The translations under genes and the position numbers were made by a program. From Rhodothermaceae bacterium (GTDB lineage: Bacteria > Bacteroidota > Rhodothermia > Rhodothermales > Bin80), in contig VXSC01000019.1 in NCBI GenBank assembly GCA_009838195.1, positions 1-64,000 of the forward strand: a stretch of 64,000 nucleotides of DNA. Reading direction: 5' to 3'. The notes beneath the pieces were generated by a model. The model made no database searches and was not told the DNA's origin. It saw nothing but the letters and a program-made list of their open reading frames with translations. Shown piece after piece: positions 39,963 through 49,066 of the stretch; the stretch's first letter is position 1, and each line of letters starts with the position of its first letter.

Positions 39963-41873
39963 ATGGACTTATCCCAGACCTCCTCAATCCCTATGTCAAC
40001 TCCTATGGATTCGTATCGTGAGCATTTACCAGTGCACATTTTCGAGGATGCAGCGTCTTTGGCACTTGAGGTTGCACATCACATCGGGGCGCGTATCAAT
40101 GAGCGTACGGCCCAGGGACTGAACACGGTTCTTGGTCTTCCCACCGGATCCACCCCTCTGGATGTATACAAGGAATTGATTCGGATGCATCAGGAAGATG
40201 GTCTGGATTTTTCCAAGGTCATCACCTTTGATCTAGCGGAATATTATCCGATAGATCCAGGCCGTATGCAAAGCTATTACCGCTTTCTTCGGGAAAACCT
40301 TCTGAATCACATCAATGTCCCGGTAGATCAGGCACATGGGTTACCCGGGAATTTGGCGGAGGACCACGTAGATGACTGGTGCCGGTCCTATGAAGAAATG
40401 ATTCAGGATGCCGGAGGGCTGGACCTTGTTTTGCTGCGGATTGGGCGAAGTGGACATATTGCGTTTAACGAGCCGGGAAGCTCGCGAAATGATCGGACCA
40501 GGAAGGTAATCCTGGATTCAATTACCCGAAAGGATGCTGCCAGTCACTTCTTTGGAGATGATCATGTACCCCGCCAAGGTTTAACGGTTGGCGTGGGGAC
40601 CATCCTGGATTCCCGTGAAATCGTTCTGATGGCCACTGGGGAAGGTAAGGCGGGTATCATTCGACGAGCAGTCGAAGATCCGATCAATGAAGAGGTGACG
40701 GCCTCCTATTTGCGGGAACATCCGAAAAGTGCAGTCTATTTGGATCGTGCTGCGGCGGGTAGACTGACCAGGGAACAGACCCCGTGGCTGGTCTCTGATG
40801 TAAAATGGGATCTGGAAATGGCCAAGCGTGCGATCATCTGGCTATCTGAACGTGTTGGGAAAGCAATTCTTCAGCTCGAGAAGGCAGACTTTCATAATAA
40901 TCGTCTCCACAGCCTAGTCTATGCCTACCCGGAAATTGACGAAATATGTTTTCGTGTATTTGAAGACTTGCGTCACAGGATCCGTTATCAGAATCAGCTT
41001 CCCAAGGGCAAACGTGTGATTCTCTTTAGCCCCCACCCGGATGATGATGTAATCTCCATGGGAGGAATGCTGGATAAGCTGGCCCGGAATCAGAACGAGA
41101 TTATTGTTGCGTACATGACCAATGGATCGGTTGCTGTTTTTGATGCAGATGTATCCCGTTATCTGGGTTTTGTGGAGATGTGCCTGAATGAGCTCGGTAT
41201 CACCGGGGAAGCGGCGAAGGTTTTCCGGGCACGCAGAGAGGAATTGTTAAGGTTTTTGGAAAACAAGTCCACGGGTGAAATAGATCTTTCTTCCGTGCAG
41301 CATCTCAAATCTGCTATCCGGTATGCGGAGGCGATTGCGGGAATTGAGGTGATGGGGCTCAGTCAGTCGAATGCGCGGTTTATTGACTTGCCATTCTACC
41401 AGACCGGACGGATCAAGAAGAAACCGGTTGGAGACGAGGACACCCAGATTCTCCTGGATCTTATGAACGAACACGAACCTGACCATATTTTTGTGGCGGG
41501 AGATCTTTCAGATCCTCACGGCACCCACCGGGTCTGTTATGTTGCGATCAAGATGGCCTTGGCGCGCTACAACCGTGAGAGGGGAGTGCAGGGGCCAATG
41601 GTTTGGCTCTATCGTGGTGCATGGCAGGAATGGGAAATCCACCAAGCCGATGTATTTACCCCTATCTCAAGAGCGGAAATGGCACGTAAGATTGAGGCCA
41701 TCTTTAAGCACGAGAGCCAGAAGGATCGGGCAATGTTCCCCGGTGCACACGATGATCGAGAATTTTGGCAAAGGGCCCGGGACCGTAATACGGCAACAGC
41801 GGAAGCTCTGAACCGTCTCGGGTTACCGGAATTCTATGCTGCTGAAGCCTTTGTAACCGGCTATACGTTATAG
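39963..41873 (+). CDS. NagB-like domain fused to PIG-L/LmbE deacetylase
   Basis: A two-domain protein of about 636 residues. The N-terminal half follows glucosamine-6-phosphate deaminase: LGLPTGSTPLDVYKEL, SGHIAFNEPGSS and LTVGVGTILD. The C-terminal half is a PIG-L metal deacetylase: FSPHPDDDVISMGGML (PHPDDE with a final Asp) and a second motif DPHGTHR. Numbering from the ATG at 39963, the usual deaminase base Asp (E. coli D72, in MDEY) is Ala92 (LAEY) and the ring-opening Asp (E. coli D141) is Ser163, while the His and Glu that follow (165, 170) are kept. The start is uncertain: TTG 39939, ATG 39963, 39993 and 40005 are all possible. It may act on amino-sugar phosphates or conjugates. Confidence 0.88.
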   Translation: MDLSQTSSIPMSTPMDSYREHLPVHIFEDAASLALEVAHHIGARINERTAQGLNTVLGLPTGSTPLDVYKELIRMHQEDGLDFSKVITFDLAEYYPIDPGRMQSYYRFLRENLLNHINVPVDQAHGLPGNLAEDHVDDWCRSYEEMIQDAGGLDLVLLRIGRSGHIAFNEPGSSRNDRTRKVILDSITRKDAASHFFGDDHVPRQGLTVGVGTILDSREIVLMATGEGKAGIIRRAVEDPINEEVTASYLREHPKSAVYLDRAAAGRLTREQTPWLVSDVKWDLEMAKRAIIWLSERVGKAILQLEKADFHNNRLHSLVYAYPEIDEICFRVFEDLRHRIRYQNQLPKGKRVILFSPHPDDDVISMGGMLDKLARNQNEIIVAYMTNGSVAVFDADVSRYLGFVEMCLNELGITGEAAKVFRARREELLRFLENKSTGEIDLSSVQHLKSAIRYAEAIAGIEVMGLSQSNARFIDLPFYQTGRIKKKPVGDEDTQILLDLMNEHEPDHIFVAGDLSDPHGTHRVCYVAIKMALARYNRERGVQGPMVWLYRGAWQEWEIHQADVFTPISRAEMARKIEAIFKHESQKDRAMFPGAHDDREFWQRARDRNTATAEALNRLGLPEFYAAEAFVTGYTL

Positions 41874-41878
41874 TAGGC

Positions 41879-42343
41879 CTATATGTGGCAGTGGGTCAGC
41901 CCACGCTTTTCTAGGTATCGCTGATGGTATTCCTCTGCGCGATAGAATGTGCAGGCAGGAACGATCTCCGTTACAATGGGATCGGTCAGTTTCGTTTGTC
42001 TTTGAAGCAATGACTCTTCCGCCTCCATTTTTTGTGCGTCAGAGTGATAGAAGATGACGGAACGATACTGGGTGCCCACGTCTGGTCCCTGACGGTTTAA
42101 GGTTGTTGGATTGTGATTCTCCCAGAAAATATCTAGCAGTTGTGTGTACTCAACCACAGCTGGGTCAAAAGTAATGTTCACAACCTCCGCATGACCCGTG
42201 CGGCTTGAACAGACCTCACGATAAGTTGGATTTTTGATGGTCCCACCGGAATAGCCCACTGCAGTATCGATGACACCGGGCATCTGTTGGAAGGTTACTT
42301 CCACTCCCCAGAAACAGCCGGCTCCAAAGGTTGCTTGTTCCAT
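41879..42343 (-). CDS. msrA: Peptide methionine sulfoxide reductase MsrA
   Basis: Repairs S-methionine sulfoxide in proteins. The 154 residues include the catalytic GAGCFWGVE near the N-terminus, VGYSGG, GHAEVVNITFDP and the YRSVIFYHS region. A second potential resolving cysteine lies in PACTFYRAEEYHQRYL. There is no fused MsrB domain. ATG 42343 is preferred over the TTG at 42349. It converges with the NagB-PIG-L gene with only 5 bases between stops. Confidence 0.95.
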   Translation of the reverse strand: MEQATFGAGCFWGVEVTFQQMPGVIDTAVGYSGGTIKNPTYREVCSSRTGHAEVVNITFDPAVVEYTQLLDIFWENHNPTTLNRQGPDVGTQYRSVIFYHSDAQKMEAEESLLQRQTKLTDPIVTEIVPACTFYRAEEYHQRYLEKRGLTHCHI

Positions 42344-42450
42344 GATCAAATATTGTTTGACCTTTCCTACCGTCGTTCAGGCATCAGGTTCAGGTTGTTA
42401 GAATCGGAAATAATGCTTACCTTGAGCCGTCGTTCAAACAAAATAAACTC

Positions 42451-43212
42451 ATGTGTAGAATCATCCCATTTCTGCTTCTGATCATTATCGTCCTTCCGGT
42501 GCAGGCTCAAACCGGTGTTGGTACACCTGCTCCAGAGGGGGCCACGGTTCTTTTTGATGGAACCCGGGAAGCACTTGACGAGAACTGGACTTACTGGGAG
42601 GGCCCCCGATTTGCAGCCGAGCTACCCATAAAATGGGAAATTGTTGATGATCCGGTGGATGAGGGGACGGTGGTCAGCAGTAAGGATCCTGCCGCTGCAG
42701 GAGGACTCTATGGTGCGGCTGATATCGTGACCAAGGAGAAATTCCGTGACTTCCGTGCCCATGTTGAATTCCTGATTACGGAAACCAGTGGAAACAGCGG
42801 TGTTTATCTCCAGAATCGTTATGAGATCCAAGTCCTGGATGGGGATTCAACGATGCACGGTATGGCTGCAGTCATCAATGAGAAGGCATCCACATACTGG
42901 CCGTACAATGGCACAGGGCAGTGGAACGCGTATGATGTGGTATTCCGTGCTGCTCGTTTTTCGGAGGAGGGCGAGCGAACAGAGCCCGCCATGGTGACGC
43001 TCTATTTTAATGGGGTTAAGGTTCACGAGAATGTGCCAATCCAGAAAGTATGGGGAGGCCCCAATTCGGGCATAGATGGTGGAAATGATGAGGGACGCGG
43101 CATCACAGATGTCCCCGGTGGGCTAAAATTGCAAGCCGAAGGCCATGATGTGCGCTATCGGAATATCTGGATCCAGGAGCTTGATCTTTTAGAGCCTGAC
43201 ACAGATTTTTGA
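42451..43212 (+). CDS. Secreted DUF1080 (3-keto-disaccharide hydrolase family) protein
   Basis: A 253-residue exported protein: signal peptide MCRIIPFLLLIIIVLPVQAQ, then a concanavalin-like DUF1080 domain from about residue 30 (ATVLFDGT) with the family core TSGNSGVYLQNRYEIQVLDG and YNGTGQWNAYDVVFRAARF, ending in LKLQAEGHDVRYRNIWIQEL. Characterised family members hydrolyse or eliminate 3-keto-glycosides, the products of glycoside 3-oxidation. That fits the Gfo/Idh and TIM-barrel genes within the next 8 kb, although they are not in one operon. Confidence 0.88.
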   Translation: MCRIIPFLLLIIIVLPVQAQTGVGTPAPEGATVLFDGTREALDENWTYWEGPRFAAELPIKWEIVDDPVDEGTVVSSKDPAAAGGLYGAADIVTKEKFRDFRAHVEFLITETSGNSGVYLQNRYEIQVLDGDSTMHGMAAVINEKASTYWPYNGTGQWNAYDVVFRAARFSEEGERTEPAMVTLYFNGVKVHENVPIQKVWGGPNSGIDGGNDEGRGITDVPGGLKLQAEGHDVRYRNIWIQELDLLEPDTDF

Positions 43213-43292
43213 TCTGATTCGAACCGCACCATGAGGCATCCGCGGGTCAGATCCTGAATGATTCCGTGAGCGCGGAAGCATCTGAAAATTCT

Positions 43293-45320
43293 TTAGCGGC
43301 TACCTGATTCGGCAGGAAGGCGTTCGGCTATAATTTCTGCAACATCCTTGATAGCTGGACCGTTTGGGCCGGCTTTTGTGGCGGCGTCACGAAGCATTGT
43401 TAGACAGAAAGGACATCCGGTAGCGACGGTATCAGCCCCAGTGGCTGCGGCCTCGACATAGCGGGCATCATTGATTCTTGGCGCAGGCTCCTCCATCCAC
43501 ATTTGGGCACCTCCAGCGCCACAGCAGAAAGAATTCTTCTTATTTCGTGGCATTTCTATGGTGGTTGCACCGACATTTTCTAGAACAGATCGTGGGGCCT
43601 CGGTAATGTCATTTTGTCGACCTAGATAGCATGGGTCATGAAACGTGACATCTTCTTGCAGCACTTCAACGGGAATACGCCCTTGGTCTGCAAGTTCGGA
43701 CAACAATTCCGTATGGTGGATCACATGGTAATGCCCTCCCATAGCAGAGTACTCCTTGCCAAGTGTGTGCAGGCAGTGAGGGCAGGTTGTCATGATACGC
43801 TTTGGCTTCACCTGATTCAGTGTTGCAATATTGGTCCCGGCAAGCTCTGAGAACAGATATTCGTTACCACTTCTGCGTGCGGAGTCACCGGTGCACCGCT
43901 CACGGTTTCCCAAAATAGAAAACGAAACCTCAGCTGTTTGCAGAATGCGTACGAGTGCACGTGCTGTTTCCTGGGCTCTTTTATCGTAGGAGGGAGCACA
44001 GCCGACCCACCAGAGTAGCTCGGCATCAGGATTTTCCTCAACAGTAGGAACCTGCAAGTCCTTCGCCCATCCCATTCGTTCTCCCACGCTCATATTCCAT
44101 GGATTTCCATTACGCTCCATACCCTGGTAGACGGATTCCAGTGTTTCTGGATATTGATCTTCCATGAGAACCAGACCGCGTCGAATCTGCAGGATATCAT
44201 GCATGGGAGCATTTGCAACAGGGCAGATCTCTGTGCATGCCCCGCATGCGGTACATGCCCAAACCGCTGCCTCCGTGATCGCGTATTCTGTAAGTCCGAT
44301 CGCGGAGATCCCCCCCGCAGCAAGGTCCGATAAATGCTCGTTGACGAAGTAGCGCTTATTGATTTCGAGGGCTGCAGGCGATAATTCTTTCCCCGTGGCA
44401 TAAGCTGGACAAACATCCTGGCAGCGGTTGCACATGATGCAGGCGAATGTATCAGCAATACTTGATTGCGGGAGTTGCTCAAGCGTGAGGGCTCCAAAAA
44501 CGTCCGTGTTCTCGTCTTCAAAGTCAATGGGATCCAGTGCGCCGGGAGAGGATCGTTTTTCCTGTGTGATGAAATTGACCCCCGCCATGATGAAGTGAAA
44601 ATGTTTTGTATATGGGAAGTAGGGGGCAAAGGCTAAAATCAATCCCAGTGCTCCCCACCAACATACGTGGTGCCAGATCGTGAGACTATTTGGACTGAGA
44701 TCCGACCACAGTGGTGTGATGGATGAGGCTAGGGGTTGCCACGGATCCGGGCCATGCAACCCGATGGCGACCGATTCTCCAAGCAAACGAAATCCCACAT
44801 GAAACAGGATAAAAAAACCAACGATTGCCGAGTCGCGGGATATTGTTTGGCGTAGGAAAGGCAGGCGCACCTCTTTGATACGCAGGATGTTGTCTCGCTG
44901 AGTCAGGACCTCGCGCCCAGGCAGGATGAATCTTCGCAGCAGAAGCAGCAGCATGGCAAGTAGCACGGCGCCGCTTGCGAGATCGACGGTGAGGCGATAG
45001 CCTTGGGTAATCCAGTCCGGGAATAGAATTAGTGTAGAGAAGTAGCCTCGTGCCAGATCAACGACATTCACCAGGAGATAAAGGACGAAGCCCCATGCCA
45101 GCGAAGCATGTATTGTACTGGTCAGAGGGCGCATCTTCCACATGCCTCCCATTGTAATCCATGCCCCCATCGCACGAAGTGTGCGTCTCCAGTCTAGCTT
45201 CAGGGCGGGAGACTGCCCACGCTGAATGATCTTGAATACCGTGGAGAATCCTAAGCCAGTACCATACACGGCAAAAAGTGCCGCCAAGGTAAAGAGAGCT
45301 TTTTCCGTCAGGGTCAGCAT
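43293..45320 (-). CDS. Membrane-bound Fe-S oxidoreductase (CCG/heterodisulfide reductase-like)
   Basis: A 675-residue membrane protein. The N-terminal third has about five membrane helices with histidines (for example TSTIHASLAWGFVLYLLVN), like NarI/DsrM-type haem b subunits. Two 4Fe-4S sites follow: CIMCNRCQDVCP and CTACGACTEICP. Two CCG domains end the protein (WWVGCAPSY with CTGDSARRSG; TFHDPCYLGR with FCCGAGGAQMW). Relatives pass electrons between a soluble donor (such as ETF) and quinone. It is the last gene of apbE-Gfo/Idh-FeS, 9 bases after the Gfo/Idh gene. Confidence 0.9.
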   Translation of the reverse strand: MLTLTEKALFTLAALFAVYGTGLGFSTVFKIIQRGQSPALKLDWRRTLRAMGAWITMGGMWKMRPLTSTIHASLAWGFVLYLLVNVVDLARGYFSTLILFPDWITQGYRLTVDLASGAVLLAMLLLLLRRFILPGREVLTQRDNILRIKEVRLPFLRQTISRDSAIVGFFILFHVGFRLLGESVAIGLHGPDPWQPLASSITPLWSDLSPNSLTIWHHVCWWGALGLILAFAPYFPYTKHFHFIMAGVNFITQEKRSSPGALDPIDFEDENTDVFGALTLEQLPQSSIADTFACIMCNRCQDVCPAYATGKELSPAALEINKRYFVNEHLSDLAAGGISAIGLTEYAITEAAVWACTACGACTEICPVANAPMHDILQIRRGLVLMEDQYPETLESVYQGMERNGNPWNMSVGERMGWAKDLQVPTVEENPDAELLWWVGCAPSYDKRAQETARALVRILQTAEVSFSILGNRERCTGDSARRSGNEYLFSELAGTNIATLNQVKPKRIMTTCPHCLHTLGKEYSAMGGHYHVIHHTELLSELADQGRIPVEVLQEDVTFHDPCYLGRQNDITEAPRSVLENVGATTIEMPRNKKNSFCCGAGGAQMWMEEPAPRINDARYVEAAATGADTVATGCPFCLTMLRDAATKAGPNGPAIKDVAEIIAERLPAESGSR

Positions 45321-45329
45321 GGCCCTGAG

Positions 45330-46586
45330 TTAATCCAGCGTATACAACGACGGACTGATCTCTTTGTGGGTACGCTCCATAATGGCTTGGTTCGCAGTAA
45401 TTGCAATCGCGGCAGCCTCTAATCCCCGCTCCCAGTTTGCAGCGGGTGGGTAAGGTCCAAAGGCGTGATTATCCATGAACTCCTGCATTGCATACCATAG
45501 GGGAGTTTCGACATTGGGATCATCTTCAGTTGGATCTACATTTTGGGCATCCAGCTGGGTTGCATTGGCTAAAAGGGCAATACCGGTTTCTTTGTAGAAG
45601 CGGTCTTTTCTCGCGTATACCTCCCAGCCAAGCATCAAGGAGTCTACCTCCTTGAACATCCATGCTTTACCCCGGTCGCGGAACACAATGGTACTCTCGG
45701 ATCCCATGTAAACTTCATAAGCCTCCTCATAGGAGCTCACAAGAGTTGCGTCAAAGAGCATGTGCAGACCACTTGGAAACTCAAAGACCGCCTGAATCGT
45801 GTCAGGTACCTCTCGTCCATCATCCCATCCCATGATTTGTCCAAACCCGTGAACCGCGGTCGGAAGCTCATCGAGCACCCAGTAGGCAACATCCATCTGC
45901 AGTAATGCAGCTTCGCCAATTAATCCGGTAGTCAGCTCGGGATCCAGACGCCAGTTCAGTTCACGAACGCGTTCAGCATTGGGGGAGGCTCGCCGCCAAC
46001 TCTCTTTCGCATGCCACTGCCCACGTGCCATCGCAGGCCTACCGATTGCTCCACTGCGCATAAATTGAAATACTGAGCGGTGTTGTGGGTTTGAGCGATA
46101 AATCTGGCCGACCTGGAAGATTTGACCAGATGCATCCCGTGCAGCACGTGCAATTGATTTGGCAGCGTCAATTGAGGATGCCATTGGAGCTTCACAGTAT
46201 ACATTCTTGCCCGCCTCCAGCGAATCAAGTACAATATCGCGGTGCAGATGTGTAGGGGTTGCTACGATCACGGCCTGGATATCCGGATTGTCGAGAATCT
46301 CGCGATAGTCCGCATGTCGTGTTGCATCCGGTGCGTCCCGCTGTGCACGGCGGAGCATGGGAGCATAGGTGTCACAGATAGCTGAGACTACTGCACCAGG
46401 GACACGAGCAAGTGTAGCAGTGATTTCTCGTCCCTGTGGACCATAACCAATGATGCCACAATGAACGTCATCGCGGTTGCCGGGCCATGGCCTGGTTTTG
46501 ATGTTGGCTGCACGTACAAGGCCTGCTCCGCTGAGGGCAGCACCGCCCATAAGAAAAGCTCTTCGACTAACCGTTTTTTTCGTCAT
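45330..46586 (-). CDS. Tat-exported Gfo/Idh/MocA family protein with altered active site
   Basis: A 418-residue protein with a twin-arginine signal (SRRAFLMGGAALSGAGLV) and a Rossmann domain (GIIGYGPQGREI, residues 44-55), placing it in the Gfo/Idh/MocA group. Two residues usually needed for catalysis differ: the EKP motif is CEAPMAS, so the lysine is Ala133, and the position of the usual catalytic histidine in GEQGVHQ-like motifs is Leu229 (IGEAALLQMD). It may still bind NAD(P) but not oxidise sugars in the normal way. Its start overlaps apbE by 20 bases and the Fe-S protein gene follows after 9. Confidence 0.88.
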   Translation of the reverse strand: MTKKTVSRRAFLMGGAALSGAGLVRAANIKTRPWPGNRDDVHCGIIGYGPQGREITATLARVPGAVVSAICDTYAPMLRRAQRDAPDATRHADYREILDNPDIQAVIVATPTHLHRDIVLDSLEAGKNVYCEAPMASSIDAAKSIARAARDASGQIFQVGQIYRSNPQHRSVFQFMRSGAIGRPAMARGQWHAKESWRRASPNAERVRELNWRLDPELTTGLIGEAALLQMDVAYWVLDELPTAVHGFGQIMGWDDGREVPDTIQAVFEFPSGLHMLFDATLVSSYEEAYEVYMGSESTIVFRDRGKAWMFKEVDSLMLGWEVYARKDRFYKETGIALLANATQLDAQNVDPTEDDPNVETPLWYAMQEFMDNHAFGPYPPAANWERGLEAAAIAITANQAIMERTHKEISPSLYTLD

Positions 46587-47532
46587 TGAGAATCGTTGAG
46601 TTTACTAAATTGAACCCATTGGAAACAAAATTTAGTTCATTTCCATCGGAGTATGCACAAAGTATACGTATATCCTGAAATTTCTGTGCCATCTGATCTA
46701 TTTCGGTACGATTCATGGCCAAGAGTGCCGTTGAGACTGCATCGCAGACTATTGCCGATGAATGGATTACCGCGGCAACTGCAGCACCTTGTACAGGATA
46801 GCCAACACGCGGATCAATTACATGTCCCCATACCTGATCCCCTTTCTTGAATGCCTTCCCATGGGGAGCCGACACCGAGAAGGCTTCGTCACAGATGGTC
46901 GTTGATGTCAGCATGCTAGATTCGTCCAGGGGATCGACGACTCCGATTGTCCATCCCTCATCGCCTGGGGACGGTGTTCCGATGGCTGCCATAGTGCTTG
47001 TGCCTCCGTGAAGGAGGGCAGACATGATTCCACATTCCCGCAGTAGATCTGCAGCCTCCTGAATGGCATACCCTTTTCCGATCGCACCAAGGTCAATGGC
47101 CATTCCATGTTGCTTGAAGGCGACTGTATATTCTTCTTCATCCAGCAGTACCTGATCCATCCCGGTTTTTTCCAGGGCCTCTTCCCTTGCGGATTCTTTG
47201 GGCCAGGCACCCGAGCCGCGCACAAATCCCCAACAACGCATGAGTGGTCCCACTGTGACATCAAACGCACCTTCTGTCTTGTCGTGAAGGTCAGAGGCCA
47301 TTTTCAGGAGGGAATAGAGCTCTGGTGTGATCTGTACGGGGTACTTCGATGCGTTATCGTTGATATGGCTGATTTCGCTGGTTGGGTTATAGAAGCTTAG
47401 TCGCTGATCCAAACGTTTGATTTCGGATAGAGCCTCCTCACCTGCCGCTCTCAGGAGCACAGCATCCTCCCCATGAATCACCAACTCAAACCGTGTCGCC
47501 ATGGCGTTAAGCGCCAGTCGAACGGTTTGCAT
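46567..47532 (-). CDS. apbE: FAD:protein FMN transferase (ApbE)
   Basis: A 321-residue flavin transferase that links FMN covalently to a threonine or serine of redox proteins. Motifs include DQRLSFYNPTSEISHIND, GAFDVTVGPLMRCWGF, the FAD/Mg site IDLGAIGKGYAIQEA and the HVIDPRVGYP motif near the C-terminus. There is no signal peptide or lipobox, unlike many ApbE proteins, so it probably acts in the cytoplasm before export. No target with a clear DGxTSAT motif lies in the window. It starts the apbE-Gfo/Idh-FeS operon. Confidence 0.92.
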   Translation of the reverse strand: MQTVRLALNAMATRFELVIHGEDAVLLRAAGEEALSEIKRLDQRLSFYNPTSEISHINDNASKYPVQITPELYSLLKMASDLHDKTEGAFDVTVGPLMRCWGFVRGSGAWPKESAREEALEKTGMDQVLLDEEEYTVAFKQHGMAIDLGAIGKGYAIQEAADLLRECGIMSALLHGGTSTMAAIGTPSPGDEGWTIGVVDPLDESSMLTSTTICDEAFSVSAPHGKAFKKGDQVWGHVIDPRVGYPVQGAAVAAVIHSSAIVCDAVSTALLAMNRTEIDQMAQKFQDIRILCAYSDGNELNFVSNGFNLVNSTILNDEKNG

Positions 47533-47558
47533 AAGCAGTTACATCTAAGGTAAACCGA

Positions 47559-47590
47559 TATGGAAGGGGCAGAACTCCATCCCTTCCATA
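47559..47590 (-). terminator. Stem-loop after the second Gfo/Idh gene
   Basis: A perfect 10-base-pair inverted repeat TATGGAAGGG (47559-47568) and CCCTTCCATA (47581-47590) with a 12-base loop, 19 bases past the stop of the upstream Gfo/Idh gene. Only a weak T-run follows, so it may be a terminator or mRNA 3' stabiliser. It separates that gene from the apbE operon. Confidence 0.6.
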
Positions 47591-47609
47591 CCTGCACAGC
47601 TTACCAAAC

Positions 47610-49007
47610 TTAGTGAGTTTCGGTGGCGTACGTGATCGCCTCAATCTTCGATCCGCTACCCGTATGGAGAGACCGGTCTTCTTCATTGAAGTAGATCATT
47701 TCGCCCATGCGCTCACTCAATTCTGCCATAGAGATGATGGTTTGCGCCCGAATGGCAACATCAATATTCCCATTCGTTTGTCCATCTTCACGAATTGCCG
47801 TAAAGAAATCTTGAATATGAGCAGGCACATCTGCACCAGGCAGAAGGTTGTCCATTTGCTCTCCATCGACTAAGTCTGCGAAAGGACGCTCAGGGCGGAG
47901 CTCCAGGCTTTCGCCACTAAAGTACAGCGTACCCTCGTTGCCTCGAATAACCTGTCCCAGTCCCTGCTCATTGACACTGCTGCCCGTCACGAGCATACAA
48001 AGTCCACTTGGGAATTCGGCCAAGAGTTGGCAGTTATCGGTCACATCACGGTCTTCTGGTCCGAAAACAGCGTCTCCGATCTTTTTATTTCCAACTGAGC
48101 ATACCCGCTTTGGAAATTCGGGGGCACCCGTTGCAATCAGAAGGGGATGGATTCGATGCGCGAGGAGGTCGCCCAAGATCCCTGCGCAGTACGGATAATA
48201 CTTTCGCCAGCGATGGTAATGTTGTGCATTGAACTCGCGGGCGGATACCGGCCCCAGCCATTTTTTCCAGTCGATCGTAGTTCCATCTTCGAGTTCCGAT
48301 TCTATCTGGTAATAATTCCATTCACCGATGGGGGTATTACGGCAGTATGAGTCCTGTGCCAGAACCAGTGGACCAATCCGTCCGCCGCGAATCAACTCTG
48401 CGGCTGCATGCCATTTTCCTTGGGTACAGAATTGAGAACCGATCTGAAACTTATGACCAGTTTCCTTGACCTTGTCATAGATCTCGAACCCTTCGGCAAA
48501 ATACCGGGTCATCGGCTTTTCGCAGTATACATGCTTGCCCGCATCCAATGCATCCACAGCAATCTTCGTGTGCCAGTGGTCAACTGTACCAATAAATACC
48601 GCGTCAATATCCGGGTTATCCAGAATTGCCTGATAATCCTCGTGGACTTCTACCGCAGCTTCGCGGCCAGCCGCCTGACGTGCTGCATCCAGTGCGGCGT
48701 GAGCTTGGTCGCGCCGCTTGGAGAATAGATCGCAGGCTGCTGCACCAATCGCATTCAGTTGGACGTTATGACGGGATCTACCGTTATTCGTTGGATTGGT
48801 GACGTTCAGTAAGTGAGCGTTAAAGCCCTGGCCACCTACGCCAATGAATCCGCACACAACCGCATCATTGGCTCCTAATACCGAACCAGTTGCGGGTGCT
48901 GAAGCACGCACAGTCCGTGTACCCTGCATACCGGCCACGACAGCGGCGGTACCGATGGCGGATTTCTTGATAAAGTCACGGCGAGAATTTTGCTTATCTC
49001 CTAGCAT
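47610..49007 (-). CDS. Tat-exported Gfo/Idh/MocA family oxidoreductase, intact active site
   Basis: A 465-residue exported oxidoreductase. The N-terminus carries a twin-arginine signal (NSRRDFIKKSAIGTAAVVAG) followed by the Rossmann motif FIGVGGQGFNAH. Unlike its neighbour it keeps the EKP motif (YCEKPMTRYF, Lys164) and the DLLAHRIH segment (Asp280, His284, His287) where the catalytic residues lie. Family members oxidise sugars or polyols with NAD(P). ATG 49007 gives the Tat signal directly. It has its own promoter and 5' hairpin upstream and a stem-loop after it, so it is transcribed alone. Confidence 0.9.
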   Translation of the reverse strand: MLGDKQNSRRDFIKKSAIGTAAVVAGMQGTRTVRASAPATGSVLGANDAVVCGFIGVGGQGFNAHLLNVTNPTNNGRSRHNVQLNAIGAAACDLFSKRRDQAHAALDAARQAAGREAAVEVHEDYQAILDNPDIDAVFIGTVDHWHTKIAVDALDAGKHVYCEKPMTRYFAEGFEIYDKVKETGHKFQIGSQFCTQGKWHAAAELIRGGRIGPLVLAQDSYCRNTPIGEWNYYQIESELEDGTTIDWKKWLGPVSAREFNAQHYHRWRKYYPYCAGILGDLLAHRIHPLLIATGAPEFPKRVCSVGNKKIGDAVFGPEDRDVTDNCQLLAEFPSGLCMLVTGSSVNEQGLGQVIRGNEGTLYFSGESLELRPERPFADLVDGEQMDNLLPGADVPAHIQDFFTAIREDGQTNGNIDVAIRAQTIISMAELSERMGEMIYFNEEDRSLHTGSGSKIEAITYATETH

Positions 49008-49039
49008 GGATGAATTAATAGTTAGCTGTGGAAGTGGAA

Positions 49040-49057
49040 CCGCTTTCACGAAAGCGG
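49040..49057 (-). promoter_or_regulatory. 5'-leader hairpin of the second Gfo/Idh gene
   Basis: CCGCTTT (49040-49046) and AAAGCGG (49051-49057) form a perfect 7-base-pair stem with a 4-base loop. It sits between the predicted transcription start (about 49060) and the ATG at 49007, at the very 5' end of the message, where it could protect the mRNA from decay. It may also be an operator. Confidence 0.45.
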
Positions 49058-49066
49058 ACAGGAACT

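Noticed and set aside
43211..43254. Inverted repeat GATCTGA/TCAGATC between the DUF1080 and Fe-S genes
   Set aside because: Only 7 base pairs with a 29-base loop; too weak to call a terminator.
43218..43260. ATTCGAACC stretch resembling a tRNA T-loop
   Set aside because: No matching acceptor stem or anticodon arm on either strand.
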